DNA of 64,000 nucleotides from Skermanella rosea (GCF_016806835.2 NZ_CP086111.1:2615001-2679000), one strand, 5' to 3'; shown: positions 28,137 to 38,388, counted from the stretch's first letter. A program made the numbers and translations. Notes: generated from the sequence alone by a model not told the origin.

Positions 28137-28676
28137 ATGAGCAAACGGATCGGCGTCTATCCCGGGACATTCGACCCGGTCACCAACGGCCATATGGACA
28201 TCATCCAGCGCGCCTCCCGCGTCTTGGACCACCTGATCGTGGGCGTCGCGCGCAATGCCGGGAAAGGCCCGCTCTTCTCCACCGAGGAGCGGGTCGCGAT
28301 GGTCGAGGAGGATGTCGCCGCCTTGAAGCCTAACGGCACGAGGATCGAGGTGAGGCCGTTCGACAGCCTTCTGATGAAGTTCGCCGTGGACATGAACGCC
28401 TCGGTCATCATCCGCGGCCTGCGGGCGGTCTCGGACTTCGAGTACGAGTTCCAGATGGCCGGCATGAACGCCCGCCTGAACCCCAAGGTCGAGACAGTCT
28501 TCCTGATGGCGTCGGACCGCCACCAGTTCATCTCCTCGCGTTTCGTCAAGGAGATCGGCCGGCTCGGCGGCGACATCACGCATTTCGTCTCGCCCAGGGT
28601 CGCCGAACGGCTCGCCGCGCGCTTCGCCCAGGACGAAGGCGACGTGACCAAGCGCGTGCAGACCCTCAAGGTCTGA
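28137..28676 (+). CDS. coaD: phosphopantetheine adenylyltransferase
   Basis: CoaD adenylates 4'-phosphopantetheine to dephospho-CoA, the penultimate step of coenzyme A synthesis. The 179-aa protein carries the nucleotidyltransferase signature GVYPGTFDPVTNGH (the TNGH form of the HxGH-type motif) at the N-terminus, RGLRAVSDFEYEFQM in the middle and the ISSR ATP-binding motif near 125. The family is usually 160-170 aa; the slight excess is a charged C-terminal tail. Located downstream of gyrA on the same strand. Confidence 0.96.
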   Translation: MSKRIGVYPGTFDPVTNGHMDIIQRASRVLDHLIVGVARNAGKGPLFSTEERVAMVEEDVAALKPNGTRIEVRPFDSLLMKFAVDMNASVIIRGLRAVSDFEYEFQMAGMNARLNPKVETVFLMASDRHQFISSRFVKEIGRLGGDITHFVSPRVAERLAARFAQDEGDVTKRVQTLKV

Positions 28677-28764
28677 CGCGCCCGCACCGTCGTCTCCGGG
28701 CGGATCAGGGTAAATGCAGGTTGACCGGAAGGGTCCCGGCCCCTATGTTCCGCCCCGACCCTGA

Positions 28765-28840
28765 GAGCGTGTAGCTCAGCTGGTAGAGCAACTGACTTTT
28801 AATCAGTAGGTCCTGGGTTCGAACCCCAGCGCGCTCACCA
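28765..28840 (+). tRNA. tRNA-Lys (anticodon TTT)
   Basis: The 76-nt gene folds into a full cloverleaf: acceptor GAGCGTG pairing with CGCGCTC (one G-U pair), D arm GCTC...GAGC, anticodon arm ACTGA-CTTTTAA-TCAGT with anticodon TTT, T arm CTGGG-TTCGAAC-CCCAG, and an encoded CCA end. A bidirectional terminator follows immediately. Confidence 0.97.
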
Positions 28841-28841
28841 A

Positions 28842-28878
28842 AAAAGCCCCCGGAGACCAACGGTTTCCGGGGGCTTTT
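28842..28878. terminator. bidirectional terminator of tRNA-Lys and the convergent methyltransferase gene
   Basis: AAAAGCCCCCGGA (28842-28854) pairs perfectly with TCCGGGGGCTTTT (28866-28878) around an 11-nt loop. The built-in A- and T-tracts allow termination on both strands between the tRNA and the 28881 gene. Confidence 0.88.
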
Positions 28879-28880
28879 GG

Positions 28881-29621
28881 TTAGTCTGCATCAAGCTGCT
28901 TCAGCAGAGTTTCGGGCGGTACCGGCCAGTTGGTGAAGCAGCGCAGCACCGATCCGTCCAGGACACGCTCCAGCGACATGTCGCTGATCAACCCGCTCGT
29001 GACGATGCAGCGCTGGTACGTCCGAACCATGTGGCGCACACACAGGTACATCTTGGCTCGCGAGGCGGCGAAGGGGCGGATGTGGCGGCCTTCCGGCGAC
29101 AGGCAGAATTCCGCCATGGCCGTGGGAACGCCCGGCCATTCCGGATCGAAGCAGTCGTCCAAGGCGACCACGCCCTGACCCGTGAGCAGGGGCGCGAAGT
29201 TGTTCAGGTCGTTCAGGACCGAGGGATGGTCATGGACGGCATCCAGGTGGAGGAAGCGGAGGCTGCCTCGCTCGACCATGTCAGGAGGTCCCTCCAGTTG
29301 CCGGAGATCCGTGGCGACGCATACCAGCCTGCTTCCGAGTTCCGGACAGCACCGGAGGATGTTCGCTTCGGCCACGGCCCGGGAAACCTCATGGAAGGCG
29401 TCGAAGCAGAACACGGTCTCGTCGGCGCGCGCCAGCAGGCCGAGCGCGACCGCGGACTTCCCCTTGTAGATCCCAAGCTCGCAGGTGTCGCCGCGGAATC
29501 CGCCTTGCTTCTGGATGAAGTCGATCAACCAAAACAGCAGGATGTCATGATTGTAGAACCAGCCTTCGATCTGGTCCTCGACATGCTCCTGATAGATCCG
29601 GAAGAGTCGGGAAACTTCCAT
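28881..29621 (-). CDS. class I SAM-dependent methyltransferase-like protein
   Basis: The 246-aa protein looks like a Methyltransf_24-type enzyme: CELGIYKGKSAVALGLLARA near residues 47-66 carries the first glycine-rich SAM loop (in modified form), VFCFDAFHE is the acidic second strand, and RFLHLDAVHDHPSVLNDL plus GGVVALDD-like GQGVVALDDCFDPEWPG complete the core. The substrate is unknown; relatives act on sugars, antibiotics or cell-surface polymers. Part of the SAM loop departs from GxGxG, so activity is likely but not certain. The start follows a normal spacing and no operon partner is seen; lexA is upstream on the same strand. Confidence 0.7.
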   Translation of the reverse strand: MEVSRLFRIYQEHVEDQIEGWFYNHDILLFWLIDFIQKQGGFRGDTCELGIYKGKSAVALGLLARADETVFCFDAFHEVSRAVAEANILRCCPELGSRLVCVATDLRQLEGPPDMVERGSLRFLHLDAVHDHPSVLNDLNNFAPLLTGQGVVALDDCFDPEWPGVPTAMAEFCLSPEGRHIRPFAASRAKMYLCVRHMVRTYQRCIVTSGLISDMSLERVLDGSVLRCFTNWPVPPETLLKQLDAD

Positions 29622-29764
29622 GAAGCGGTCCAGTCAGCATCGTCCGCCCGGAGTGGCGTATCGCGGACCAGACTACCGCGCATTCGTAAACGAAAAGGGC
29701 GGACCGTAGAGCCTCGCAAGGCTCCCCAATCCGCCCCTCACGGCGGCGACCTGACGACTTCGCT

Positions 29765-30484
29765 TCAGTAACGCCGCAGCAGGCCCACCAGGCGGCCCTG
29801 GACGCGCACCCGGTCGGCACCGAAGATGCGGGTCTCGAAGGCCGGGTTCGCCGGTTCCAGCGCCACGGTCTGGCCCTTGCGCCGAAGGCGCTTCAAGGTC
29901 ACCTCGTGCTCGTCGATCAGCGCCACGACGATCGTGCCGCTGTCGGCCATGTCGCACCGGTTGATGATGACCGTGTCGCCGTCCAGGATGCCGGCCTCGA
30001 CCATGCTGTCACCGGCGACTTCCAGCGCGTAGTGGTCACCGGGGGGCAGCATCGTCGCCGGGACGTTGATCATGGCGCTGTTGTCGCGCAGCGCCTCGAT
30101 CGGCGTACCGGCAGCGATCCGACCGTAGAGCGGAAGCTGGATCGCCTCGGCCTCGGTGCTGGCCTCGCGGCCGGCCAGGGCGCCGGTGAAATCGCCCTTG
30201 ATGACGTTGGGCTGGAACTTCGGGCGGTCGGGCGCGCGCTGCTGCTGGCGGGCCGCACCGGCTTCCGCACCTTCCGGCAGCCGGAGCACCTCGAGCGCGC
30301 GGGCACGGTGGGGCAGGCGACGGATGAAACCGCGCTCCTCCAGCCCGGTGATCAGCCGGTGGATACCCGACTTCGACTTCAATCCCAGGGCATCCTTCAT
30401 CTCGTCGAACGAGGGCGAGACCCCGCCTTCGCCCAGCCGGTCGTTGATGAAGAGCAGAAGCTCGTATTGTTTACGTGTCAGCAT
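29765..30484 (-). CDS. lexA: SOS repressor LexA
   Basis: The 239-aa repressor has an N-terminal winged helix ([13 protein letters not shown], then [20 protein letters not shown]) and a C-terminal self-cleavage domain: cleavage site Ala125-Gly126 in GRIAAGTP, catalytic Ser at about 160 in GDSM, and Lys at about 198 in VTLKRL. On DNA damage, RecA filaments trigger autocleavage. Two GTTC-N7-GTTC-type boxes upstream of the start indicate autoregulation. It sits downstream of moeA, in the conserved alphaproteobacterial order after the trp and moa genes. Confidence 0.96.
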   Translation of the reverse strand: MLTRKQYELLLFINDRLGEGGVSPSFDEMKDALGLKSKSGIHRLITGLEERGFIRRLPHRARALEVLRLPEGAEAGAARQQQRAPDRPKFQPNVIKGDFTGALAGREASTEAEAIQLPLYGRIAAGTPIEALRDNSAMINVPATMLPPGDHYALEVAGDSMVEAGILDGDTVIINRCDMADSGTIVVALIDEHEVTLKRLRRKGQTVALEPANPAFETRIFGADRVRVQGRLVGLLRRY

Positions 30485-30517
30485 CTACGCCCCCTGCGCG
30501 CGGGACCAACCGGTCCA

Positions 30518-30557
30518 GAACAAAACAAAAACATCAATCTATGTTCTAGTTTGGTTC
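30518..30557. promoter_or_regulatory. LexA boxes upstream of lexA
   Basis: A perfect direct repeat GTTC-TAGTTTG-GTTC lies at 30543-30557. A second, near-perfect box reads GTTT-N7-GTTC on the minus strand at 30518-30532. Both lie within 75 bp of the lexA start, as expected for SOS autoregulation with the alphaproteobacterial GTTC-N7-GTTC type of box. Confidence 0.75.
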
Positions 30558-30615
30558 GCGGAAGGCGTCAAGCATTCGCTGAACATTTTTACCCTTGTCC
30601 GGCAGGTCCGGTCAC

Positions 30616-31830
30616 CTAAAGACTCAGGACTCCGCCGCCCAGGGGAAGAAATTCGACAGTGTCGCCGGCCGATGCGGCCGGCGCGAAGGGCGGGCGGACC
30701 ACCAGGCAGTCGGCCCGGGCAAGCACCGTCAGCAGCGAACTGTCCTGCGATTCGAAGGGGTTGGCGACCAGTTCGCCGTCCGGGCCGATACTCAGCGATG
30801 CCCTCAGGTAATCTTCGCGCTGGTCGTTCTGCTTGACGGGACGCCCCAGGACTGCGGTGCGGCGCGATCCTTCCTCCGCCGGAAGCCCGAGCAGGCGGCG
30901 GAGCGCCGGCCTGAGGAACAGGATGGCGCAGACCTGGCTCGACACCGGATTGCCGGGCAGGCCCAGGACCGGCACATCGCCCAGCCGGCCGAACATCAGC
31001 GGTTTGCCCGGCCGCATGGCGATCTTGTAGAAATCCAGGTCCATGCCGCGGTCGCCCAGCACGGCGCGCACGAGATCATACTCGCCCGCCGAGGCCCCGC
31101 CGGACGTGACCAGGATGTCCGCCCGCTCGGCACCCGCGACGAGTCGGGCCAGCGACTCCGGCGTGTCCAGGGCCACGCCCAGATTGACCGGAACGCCGCC
31201 GCAGGCCGTGATCAGGCCGGCCAGGGCGAAGGCGTTCGAGCTGACGATCTGGCCCGGCCCGAGAGCCTCCCCGGGAAGCACGATCTCGTCGCCCGTCGCC
31301 AGGATCGCGACCCGGGGGCGGCGGCGGACGCGGAGCCAGGGCCAGTTCATCGCGGCGGCAAGCCCGATGTCCCGCGCCGTGAGCATGCGTCCGGCCGGTA
31401 TACCGACTTGCCCCTGCCGGAAATCGATCCCCGCCAGCCGGACATGCCGGTGGCGACCGACCGACCGGAGGACGGTGACCGTGGCGCCGTCCGACTCGGT
31501 GTCCTCCTGCATGACGACGGCGTCGGCCCCGTCGGGCATCGGCGCGCCCGTGAAGATCCTGACCGCCTCTCCCGGACCGACATGCCCCCTGAAGGCGTTT
31601 CCGGCCGGAGCTTCCCCGATGCGGCGCAGCTTCGCGGGGATCTGCGCCACGTCGGCGCACCGCACCGCATAGCCGTCCATCGCCGACATGGAGACCGGCG
31701 GCTGGGTGAGCCGGGCGGTCACGTCCTCCGCCGTCACGCGGCCGAGCGCCTCGGTCAGTCCGACCAGTTCGGCCGGCAGTGGCGACAAGGCGGCGAGGAC
31801 GCGGGACCGTGCTTCGGCGACGGAGATCAT
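30616..31830 (-). CDS. moeA: molybdopterin molybdenumtransferase
   Basis: MoeA inserts molybdenum into adenylated molybdopterin to make the molybdenum cofactor. The 404-aa length is typical. Motifs include [13 protein letters not shown] near 45-57, [19 protein letters not shown] near 90-110, ATGDEIV near 180, [13 protein letters not shown] and LPGNPVSS. The gene overlaps the stop of moaC by 4 bp, giving translational coupling at the end of the trpGDC-moaC-moeA unit. Confidence 0.95.
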   Translation of the reverse strand: MISVAEARSRVLAALSPLPAELVGLTEALGRVTAEDVTARLTQPPVSMSAMDGYAVRCADVAQIPAKLRRIGEAPAGNAFRGHVGPGEAVRIFTGAPMPDGADAVVMQEDTESDGATVTVLRSVGRHRHVRLAGIDFRQGQVGIPAGRMLTARDIGLAAAMNWPWLRVRRRPRVAILATGDEIVLPGEALGPGQIVSSNAFALAGLITACGGVPVNLGVALDTPESLARLVAGAERADILVTSGGASAGEYDLVRAVLGDRGMDLDFYKIAMRPGKPLMFGRLGDVPVLGLPGNPVSSQVCAILFLRPALRRLLGLPAEEGSRRTAVLGRPVKQNDQREDYLRASLSIGPDGELVANPFESQDSSLLTVLARADCLVVRPPFAPAASAGDTVEFLPLGGGVLSL

Positions 31831-32309
31831 CGCGGAGTCCCGTACTCGCCGCTCTTTCCGCCCGCCTTATGGGCCAGCCGCACGTCGCCGATGGTCATGG
31901 CGCGGTCCACCGCCTTGCACATGTCGTAGACGGTGAGAGCCGCGACCGACACGGCCGTCAGGGCCTCCATCTCGACGCCGGTGCGGCCCTTCAGCTTGCA
32001 GGTCGCCGTGATGTCCACGGCGTTGCGGCCGGGGTCGCAGGTCAGGTCCAGCTTGACCGAGGTCAGCGCCAGCGGGTGGCAGAGCGGGATCAGGTCGGGC
32101 GTCCGCTTGGCCGCCATGATCCCGGCGAGCCGCGCGACGGACAGCACGTCGCCCTTCTCCACCCCGCCGGACAGGATCAGGGCCAGGGTCTCCGCCGCCA
32201 TGAAGACCGACCCGGTGGCGGTCGCCGTCCGCTCCGTCTCGTCCTTGTCGGAGACGTCGACCATCACGGCGCGTCCCTCGGCGTCGAAATGCGTGAAGCC
32301 GCCGGTCAT
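31827..32309 (-). CDS. moaC: cyclic pyranopterin monophosphate synthase
   Basis: MoaC, with MoaA, converts GTP to cyclic pyranopterin monophosphate, the first step of molybdenum-cofactor synthesis. The 160-aa protein has [37 protein letters not shown] and a basic KSGEY tail that are diagnostic. It overlaps both trpC upstream and moeA downstream by 4 bp, so the pathway shares the tryptophan transcript. Confidence 0.96.
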   Translation of the reverse strand: MTGGFTHFDAEGRAVMVDVSDKDETERTATATGSVFMAAETLALILSGGVEKGDVLSVARLAGIMAAKRTPDLIPLCHPLALTSVKLDLTCDPGRNAVDITATCKLKGRTGVEMEALTAVSVAALTVYDMCKAVDRAMTIGDVRLAHKAGGKSGEYGTPR

Positions 32310-33109
32310 GCGGCGGCCCGGCGGGTCAGCAGGGACCGGGTGGCCTCCGTCACATCGGACTGGCGCATCAGGCTCTCGCCGACCAGGAAGCAGCGGGCGC
32401 CGGCCCTGTCCATCCGCTCCAGGTCCTCGGGCCCGTAGAGACCGCTCTCGCTGACCAGCAGGCGGTCCGCGGGAACACGTGCCGCCAGTTCCTCCGTGAC
32501 GGCAAGATCGACCGTCAACGTCTTGAGATTCCTGTTATTGATGCCGATCAGTTCACATGGAAGATCAAGTGCGCGGTCGAGTTCCACGCCGTCGTGGACC
32601 TCCACCAGGACGTCCATGCCGTAGCGAGCCGCCACCTCGGCCAACTCGCGGGCCGTCGCGTCGTCAAGGGCGGCCATGATCAGCAGGATGCAGTCGGCCC
32701 CCAGTGCCCGCGCTTCAACCACCTGATAAGGATCAAGCATGAAGTCCTTGCGAAGACACGGTAATTCGCAAGCCGCACGGGCTTCCACCAGGAATGAATC
32801 CTGGCCCTGGAAATAGGGGATGTCGGTCAGCACGGACAGGCACGCGGCCCCGCCGGCCTGATAGGCCCGCGCCAGCTCCGCCGGGTTGAAATCCTGCCGG
32901 ATCAACCCTTTGCTCGGTGATGCTCGCTTGATTTCTGCGATCAGGCCATAGTCTCCCGAGGCCAGCTTCCGGCGCAGGGATGCCGTGAAGCCCCGCGGCG
33001 GGTCGGCCTTCAGGGCGGCGCGGTCGATCTCGGCGAAACTGCGCTCGGCGCGCCGCGCCGCCACATGGGCGCGCTTGTCGGCACAGATGCGGGTGAGGAC
33101 GTCGCTCAT
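32306..33109 (-). CDS. trpC: indole-3-glycerol-phosphate synthase
   Basis: TrpC closes the indole ring from CdRP. The 267-aa TIM barrel has the catalytic [10 protein letters not shown] near 62-71, [33 protein letters not shown] and [12 protein letters not shown], all typical. It is a stand-alone enzyme, not fused to TrpF. Overlaps of 4 bp join it to trpD upstream and moaC downstream. Confidence 0.96.
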   Translation of the reverse strand: MSDVLTRICADKRAHVAARRAERSFAEIDRAALKADPPRGFTASLRRKLASGDYGLIAEIKRASPSKGLIRQDFNPAELARAYQAGGAACLSVLTDIPYFQGQDSFLVEARAACELPCLRKDFMLDPYQVVEARALGADCILLIMAALDDATARELAEVAARYGMDVLVEVHDGVELDRALDLPCELIGINNRNLKTLTVDLAVTEELAARVPADRLLVSESGLYGPEDLERMDRAGARCFLVGESLMRQSDVTEATRSLLTRRAAA

Positions 33110-34139
33110 GCCGAGCCTCCGCTGTTGGTGATGGCGATCAGGCGGTCGAGCACGGTCCGTGCGCGGCCACTGTCGATGGCGTCCCGGCCCAGGGCAACGG
33201 CTCCGGCCAGGTCCGGGGCCTTGCCGGCGACCAGCAGGGCCGCCGCGCTGTTCAGCAGCACGATGTCGCGGTAGGCCCCGTGGGCGCCGGCCAGGACCGC
33301 GTTCAGCGCCTCGGCGTTCGTCGCGGCGTCGCCGCCCTTAAGGTCGGAGGGACTGGACAGCAGCAGCCCGGCCTGCGACGGATCGATGTCGAACCGGGTG
33401 ACCACGCCGTCCTTCAGCTGCGCCACATGGGAGGCGCCGGTGGTGGTCAGTTCGTCCAACCCATCGGAGCCGTGGACGACCCAGGCGGTTTCCGATCCCA
33501 GCCGGGCCAGGACCTGGGCGATCGGCTCCAGCCATTCCTTGGAGAAGACGCCGAGAAGCTGGCGCTTGGCGCCCGCCGGGTTCGACAGCGGCCCCATCAG
33601 GTTGAAGATCGTCCGGGTTCCCAACTCGACCCGCGTTCCCGCCACGTTGCGCATGGCCGTATGGTGCCTCGGCGCCATCAGGAAGCAGATGCCGATCTCG
33701 TCGAGCGCCCGCTGCACCAGGGCCATCTCGCACTCGATGTCGACGCCCAGCGCGGTCAGCACGTCGGCGGCGCCGGACTTGCTCGACGCCGCACGGTTGC
33801 CGTGCTTGGCGACCGGGACGCCGCAGGATGCCACCACCAGGGCCGTCGCGGTCGAGATGTTGTAGGTGCCGGACGCGTCGCCGCCCGTGCCGCAGGTGTC
33901 GATCGTTCCGGGAGGGGCCTTGATCGGCACCGCCTTGGCCCGCATGGTGCGGGCGGCGCCGGTGATCTCCTCCACCGTCTCGCCGCGCACCCGAAGCGCC
34001 ATCAGGAAGCCGCCCATCTGCGCCGGCGTCGCGTTGCCCGACATGATGATGTCGAAGGCGAGCTCGGCCTCCGACTCGCCGAGGCGCCGGCCTGCGGCAA
34101 CGCCGGCCAGGATCGCCTTCATGTCCGACATGTCGGCCG

Positions 34140-34143
<4 letters not shown>
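33106..34143 (-). CDS. trpD: anthranilate phosphoribosyltransferase
   Basis: TrpD joins anthranilate to PRPP. The 345-aa protein has the PRPP-binding loop [17 protein letters not shown] near 85, [18 protein letters not shown] near 110-128 and the [10 protein letters not shown] segment. It is joined to trpG upstream and trpC downstream by 4-bp overlaps. A four-residue N-terminal extension (MTADMSDM has three in-frame ATGs) leaves the start open by a few residues. Confidence 0.96.
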
Positions 34144-34733
<590 letters not shown>

Positions 34734-34858
34734 GCGGCAATCCGCGGCAAACAAATGGGAAACAGTGAGCCGATACCCTACAAGGCGCGCCCGCGGATTT
34801 CCAGCGCGCCGCTTGGGCCGCGGCAGGGATCATAGGGCGGGGTTCATGGGGTTGGGCC

Positions 34859-34889
34859 TTGACCTTCCCACCACTGGAAGCCCCATATC
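34859..34889 (+). promoter_or_regulatory. CueR-type copper-responsive promoter
   Basis: A -35 TTGACC (34859-34864) and a weak -10 CATATC (34884-34889) are 19 bp apart, the over-long spacing typical of MerR-family promoters. The spacer contains the dyad ACCTTCC-N7-GGAAGCC close to the CueR site consensus. It would drive the downstream cueR operon when copper is bound. Confidence 0.65.
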
Positions 34890-34987
34890 GGGATGTGGCA
34901 CGGGACGCATGGGCAAGCTCCGTGGAGTAACGATCCGTTAACGATCACGACCGATCGTAACGCGCTGTCGAATGGGGAACCTGGTCA

Positions 34988-35398
34988 ATGAACATCGGAA
35001 CGGCTTCGAAACGGTCGGGCGTACCGGCCAAGACGATCCGCTATTACGAGAGCATCGGCCTGATCTCGTCGGCAGGCCGAAGCTCCAACGGTTATCGCGT
35101 CTACACGGAGGAGGAGGTCCAGACCCTGCGCTTCGTGTCGCATGCCCGATCACTGGGGTTCTCCGTCCGGGACGTCGGCAGCCTGCTGGCCCTGTGGCGC
35201 GACCGCAGCCGGGCCAGCGCCGACGTGAAGGCCCTCGCGCGCGGCCACATCGCGGAGATCGACGCGAAGATCGCCGAACTGCGCAGCATCCGCGAATCGC
35301 TGCTCACGCTGGTGGACCGTTGCCACGGCGACGATCGACCGGACTGTCCCATCCTCGAATCGCTGGCGACACCCACGTCGGCGGAGCATTGCGCCTGA
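34988..35398 (+). CDS. cueR: copper-responsive MerR-family activator CueR
   Basis: The 136-aa regulator has an N-terminal winged helix (MNIGTASKRSGVPAKTIRYY), a dimerisation helix, and the metal-binding loop with Cys112 and Cys120 in DRCHGDDRPDCPIL, the same spacing and position as Cu(I)-binding CueR. A third Cys at 135 is extra. Cu(I) binding twists an over-long promoter into an active form. A matching 19-bp-spaced promoter with a dyad lies 100 bp upstream. The next genes, a deacetylase-like protein and copZ, are probable targets. Confidence 0.92.
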   Translation: MNIGTASKRSGVPAKTIRYYESIGLISSAGRSSNGYRVYTEEEVQTLRFVSHARSLGFSVRDVGSLLALWRDRSRASADVKALARGHIAEIDAKIAELRSIRESLLTLVDRCHGDDRPDCPILESLATPTSAEHCA

Positions 35399-35401
35399 CC
35401 C

Positions 35402-36544
35402 ATGGCCTCTTCCAAGTCCAAACCGTCGAAACCGCGGCGCGCCCGGCCGAGATCCCTGCCCAGGGGAGTCGCGCTGAGGGCGCTCGGCGGCCGCATCAGG
35501 CCGGTGGCCCTGGCCGCCGCGGCGATCGCCGCCACGTTCGGAGCCGGCGCGATATTCGGCTTCGTGTACCGCCACGAGCCGGAGCGCCCCCCGGCACAGG
35601 TCGCGACCGTCCGTCCCGCGCCGGTGCGTCCGACCGCTCCGCGGATCGAGACGCCGCCGGTCGAACCTCCCCGTCTTTCCACGCCCGCGGAGGCCGTTCC
35701 GCCCGAGTCCCCGCCGCCGGCCCAGGCGGTCAAGCCGGTTCCGGCGCCGGCCATCCTGGCCTCCGTGCTGCCGCCGCCCATGGCGCCCGCCGTGCCGCCC
35801 GCCCAGGTGGCTCCCGGGACGCCCGCGTGGCTGAAGAACGCCCTGCCGTTCACGGTGCCCCATTCGGGTCCGATGATCGCGATCGTGATCGACGACATGG
35901 GGCTCGACCGCAAGAGGAGCGCCCGCGTCGTCGGGCTGCCGGGGCCGCTGACCCTGGCGTGGCTGCCCTATGCCAACGACCTGCCCCGGCAGACCCGGGC
36001 GGCCCGCGCGGCCGGGCACGAGTTGATGGTCCATATCCCGATGGAGCCCCAGGGCGGCGACATAGATCCCGGGCCGGGCGCCATGACGGTGAGCGCCGGC
36101 AGCGGAGAGCTGCTGCGGCGGCTCGAACAGGGCCTGAAGGCGTTCGACGGGTATATCGGCATCAACAACCACATGGGCAGCCGGTTCACCGAGGACCGGC
36201 CGGGCATGCGTACCGTCCTGTCGGAGCTTCACCGGCGCGGGCTGATGTTCCTGGACAGCCGCACCACGACGCGTAGCGTCGCCTCCGGCATCGCCCGCGA
36301 ACTGCAGGTGCCGACCGTCGGCCGGGATGTCTTCCTGGACCACGACATGAGCCCCGCGTCGGTGCGGGCCAGCCTCGCGAAGGTCGAGGCCGTGGCCAGG
36401 CGGCAGGGCTACGCCGTCGCGATCGGCCACCCGCACGACGCCACGGTCGACGCGCTGGCGCAATGGCTTCCGGCCGTCGCTGCGCGCGGCTTCGCGCTGG
36501 TGCCCGTGAGCGCCGTCCTGAAGCACCGCCAGCCCAACGGCTGA
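35402..36544 (+). CDS. divergent polysaccharide deacetylase (YibQ/DUF610-like)
   Basis: The 380-aa protein has a basic N-terminus, one membrane-anchor helix near 33-55, a long Pro-rich periplasmic linker (about 60-150) and a C-terminal domain of the divergent polysaccharide deacetylase family: MIAIVIDDMGLDRKRSARVV, HELMVHIPMEPQ, GYIGINNHMGSRFTEDR, FLDSRTT and AIGHPHDATVDAL. The IDD and NNH/HPH residues form the presumed metal site. It probably trims a cell-envelope polysaccharide. It follows cueR with 3 bp between the genes, an unusual partner for a copper regulator, so the link may only be co-transcription. Confidence 0.82.
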   Translation: MASSKSKPSKPRRARPRSLPRGVALRALGGRIRPVALAAAAIAATFGAGAIFGFVYRHEPERPPAQVATVRPAPVRPTAPRIETPPVEPPRLSTPAEAVPPESPPPAQAVKPVPAPAILASVLPPPMAPAVPPAQVAPGTPAWLKNALPFTVPHSGPMIAIVIDDMGLDRKRSARVVGLPGPLTLAWLPYANDLPRQTRAARAAGHELMVHIPMEPQGGDIDPGPGAMTVSAGSGELLRRLEQGLKAFDGYIGINNHMGSRFTEDRPGMRTVLSELHRRGLMFLDSRTTTRSVASGIARELQVPTVGRDVFLDHDMSPASVRASLAKVEAVARRQGYAVAIGHPHDATVDALAQWLPAVAARGFALVPVSAVLKHRQPNG

Positions 36545-36600
36545 AGCCCCACGGCTGAAGCGATGTCCACTATCCAACCAGAAGCACCGAGGAGAGAACC

Positions 36601-36813
36601 ATGAGCACGACGTACAAGGTATCCGGAATGACCTGCGGCGGCTGCGCCCGGTCGGTCACCAATGCCATCATCGCCAAGGACGGGCAGGCGAAGGTCGAGG
36701 TCGACCTGGCGGCCGGTACCGTCGCGGTGGACGGCAGCCTGTCGGCGGACGCCGTCAAGGACGCTGTCGAAGGCGCCGGGTTCGATTTCGACGGCGTGGC
36801 GTCGGCGGCCTGA
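36601..36813 (+). CDS. copZ: copper chaperone (HMA domain)
   Basis: This 70-aa protein is a single heavy-metal-associated domain with the Cu(I)-binding GMTCGGC at residues 9-15 and the ferredoxin-like betaalphabeta pattern KVEVDLAAGTVAVDG. It carries copper to exporters such as CopA. The AGGAGAGAACC ribosome site precedes the ATG. It lies downstream of cueR and the deacetylase, consistent with copper induction, although no P-type ATPase is in the window. Confidence 0.93.
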   Translation: MSTTYKVSGMTCGGCARSVTNAIIAKDGQAKVEVDLAAGTVAVDGSLSADAVKDAVEGAGFDFDGVASAA

Positions 36814-36840
36814 CCGCCGTCGCCCGCTGCGCCGGGAGGA

Positions 36841-36863
36841 GCGGCCGGCTTCCCGCCGGCCGC
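36841..36863. terminator. hairpin between convergent copZ and trpE
   Basis: GCGGCCGGC (36841-36849) pairs with GCCGGCCGC (36855-36863) around a TTCCC loop, in the 63-bp gap between the two convergent genes. It lacks a T-tract, so termination may be inefficient or use Rho. Confidence 0.6.
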
Positions 36864-36876
36864 GTCACCGCGATGG

Positions 36877-38382
36877 TCACCGCGACGAGGCGAACCTGAC
36901 GGCCTCTTCCGCCGCACGGATCAGCGCGCGGGACTTGTTCACCGTTTCCTGGTACTCGGATTCCGGATCGCTGTCGGCGACCACGCCGCCGCCGGCCTGG
37001 ACATGCATCACGCCGTCCTTCAGCACGGCGGTGCGCAGCGCGATGCAGGTATCCATGGCGCCGTTCGCGCCGAAATAGCCGACGCAGCCGCCATAGACCC
37101 CGCGCCGGGCCTTCTCCAGCTCGTCGATGATCTCCATGGCCCGCACCTTGGGCGCTCCCGATACCGTACCGGCGGGAAATCCTGCGAACAGCGCGTCCAG
37201 CGCGTCGTATTTCGGGTCGATCGTTCCTTCGACGTTCGAAACGATGTGCATGACGTGGGAGTAGTACTCGATCACCATGCGTTCCGTCACCGTCACGGAG
37301 CCGATCTCGGCCACGCGCCCGACATCGTTGCGGCCCAGGTCGAGCAGCATCAGGTGCTCCGACAGTTCCTTGGGATCGGACAGCAGGTCTGCCGCGAGGG
37401 CCTTGTCCTCCTCCGGCGTGGCGCCACGCTTGCGGGTGCCGGCGATCGGGCGGATCGTCACCTTGCCGTCCCGCAGCCGCACCAGGATCTCCGGGCTGGA
37501 CCCGACGATGCTGAGATCCTCGAAATCCAGGTACAGCAGGAACGGCGACGGGTTCAGCCGCCGCAACGCCCGGTACAGGCTGAAGGGCGGCAGCTCGAAC
37601 GGGACGCTGAACCGGTGCGAGGGCACGACCTGGAACACGTCGCCGGCCCGGATGTACTCCTTCGCCCGCTCGACGATCGCGTGATATTCCTCGCGCGTGG
37701 TGTTCGACACCGGCTCCGGCAGGGCCCGCGTCACCGCCGTCGCCTCGCGCCGGTAGGGCAGGTTGCGCTCCAGGTCCGAGATGGCGTCGCCCAGCCGCTC
37801 CAGGGCCAGGTCGTAGGCGGCCTCGGCATCCAGGCCGGCAGACGGCCAGACCGGCGTGACCAGGGTGATCTGGTTCTGGATCCCGTCGAACACCGCGATG
37901 ATGGTCGGCCGCATCAGGATCGCGTCCGGAATGCCGAGCATGTCCGGGTTGTCGTCGGGTAGCCGCTCGATCAGCCGGACCATGTCGTAGCCCAGATAGC
38001 CGAACAGCCCGGCCGCCATGGGCGGCAGCTCGGCCGGCAGGTCGATCCGGCTTTCCGCCAGCAGTCCGCGCAAGGCCTGGAGCGGCGGCTCGCCGGTCGG
38101 CTCGAACGCCTGGGCGTCGAACCGGGCTCGCCGGTTGATCTCCACCTTGTCGCGCCGGCACCGCCAGATCAGGTCCGGTTTCAGCCCGATGAAGGAATAT
38201 CGGCCGCGTACCTCGCCGCCGGTCACCGATTCCAGAAGGAAGCAGTTCTTCTGGCCATCGGCCAGCTTGATCATGGCCGAGACCGGGGTTTCGAGGTCGC
38301 TGACCAGCGTGGTCCAGACGACCTGGGGACGGCCGGCCCCGTAGGTTTCGACAAAGCCGGGACGGGCGGGCAGGGCCTTCAT
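36877..38382 (-). CDS. trpE: anthranilate synthase component I
   Basis: TrpE converts chorismate and ammonia to anthranilate. The 501-aa protein has the N-terminal feedback-binding LLESVTGGEVRGRYSFIG region and the catalytic C-terminal domain with GDVFQVVPSHRF, EILVRLRDGKVTIRPIAGTR, ELSEHLMLLDLGRNDVGRVA, FPAGTVSGAPKVRAMEII and YGGCVGYFG. It is encoded 6 bp after ppiD and on the same strand as trpGDC, but separated from them by cueR-deacetylase-copZ on the other strand. No leader-peptide attenuator was noticed. Confidence 0.97.
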   Translation of the reverse strand: MKALPARPGFVETYGAGRPQVVWTTLVSDLETPVSAMIKLADGQKNCFLLESVTGGEVRGRYSFIGLKPDLIWRCRRDKVEINRRARFDAQAFEPTGEPPLQALRGLLAESRIDLPAELPPMAAGLFGYLGYDMVRLIERLPDDNPDMLGIPDAILMRPTIIAVFDGIQNQITLVTPVWPSAGLDAEAAYDLALERLGDAISDLERNLPYRREATAVTRALPEPVSNTTREEYHAIVERAKEYIRAGDVFQVVPSHRFSVPFELPPFSLYRALRRLNPSPFLLYLDFEDLSIVGSSPEILVRLRDGKVTIRPIAGTRKRGATPEEDKALAADLLSDPKELSEHLMLLDLGRNDVGRVAEIGSVTVTERMVIEYYSHVMHIVSNVEGTIDPKYDALDALFAGFPAGTVSGAPKVRAMEIIDELEKARRGVYGGCVGYFGANGAMDTCIALRTAVLKDGVMHVQAGGGVVADSDPESEYQETVNKSRALIRAAEEAVRFASSR

Positions 38383-38388
38383 GGTGGA

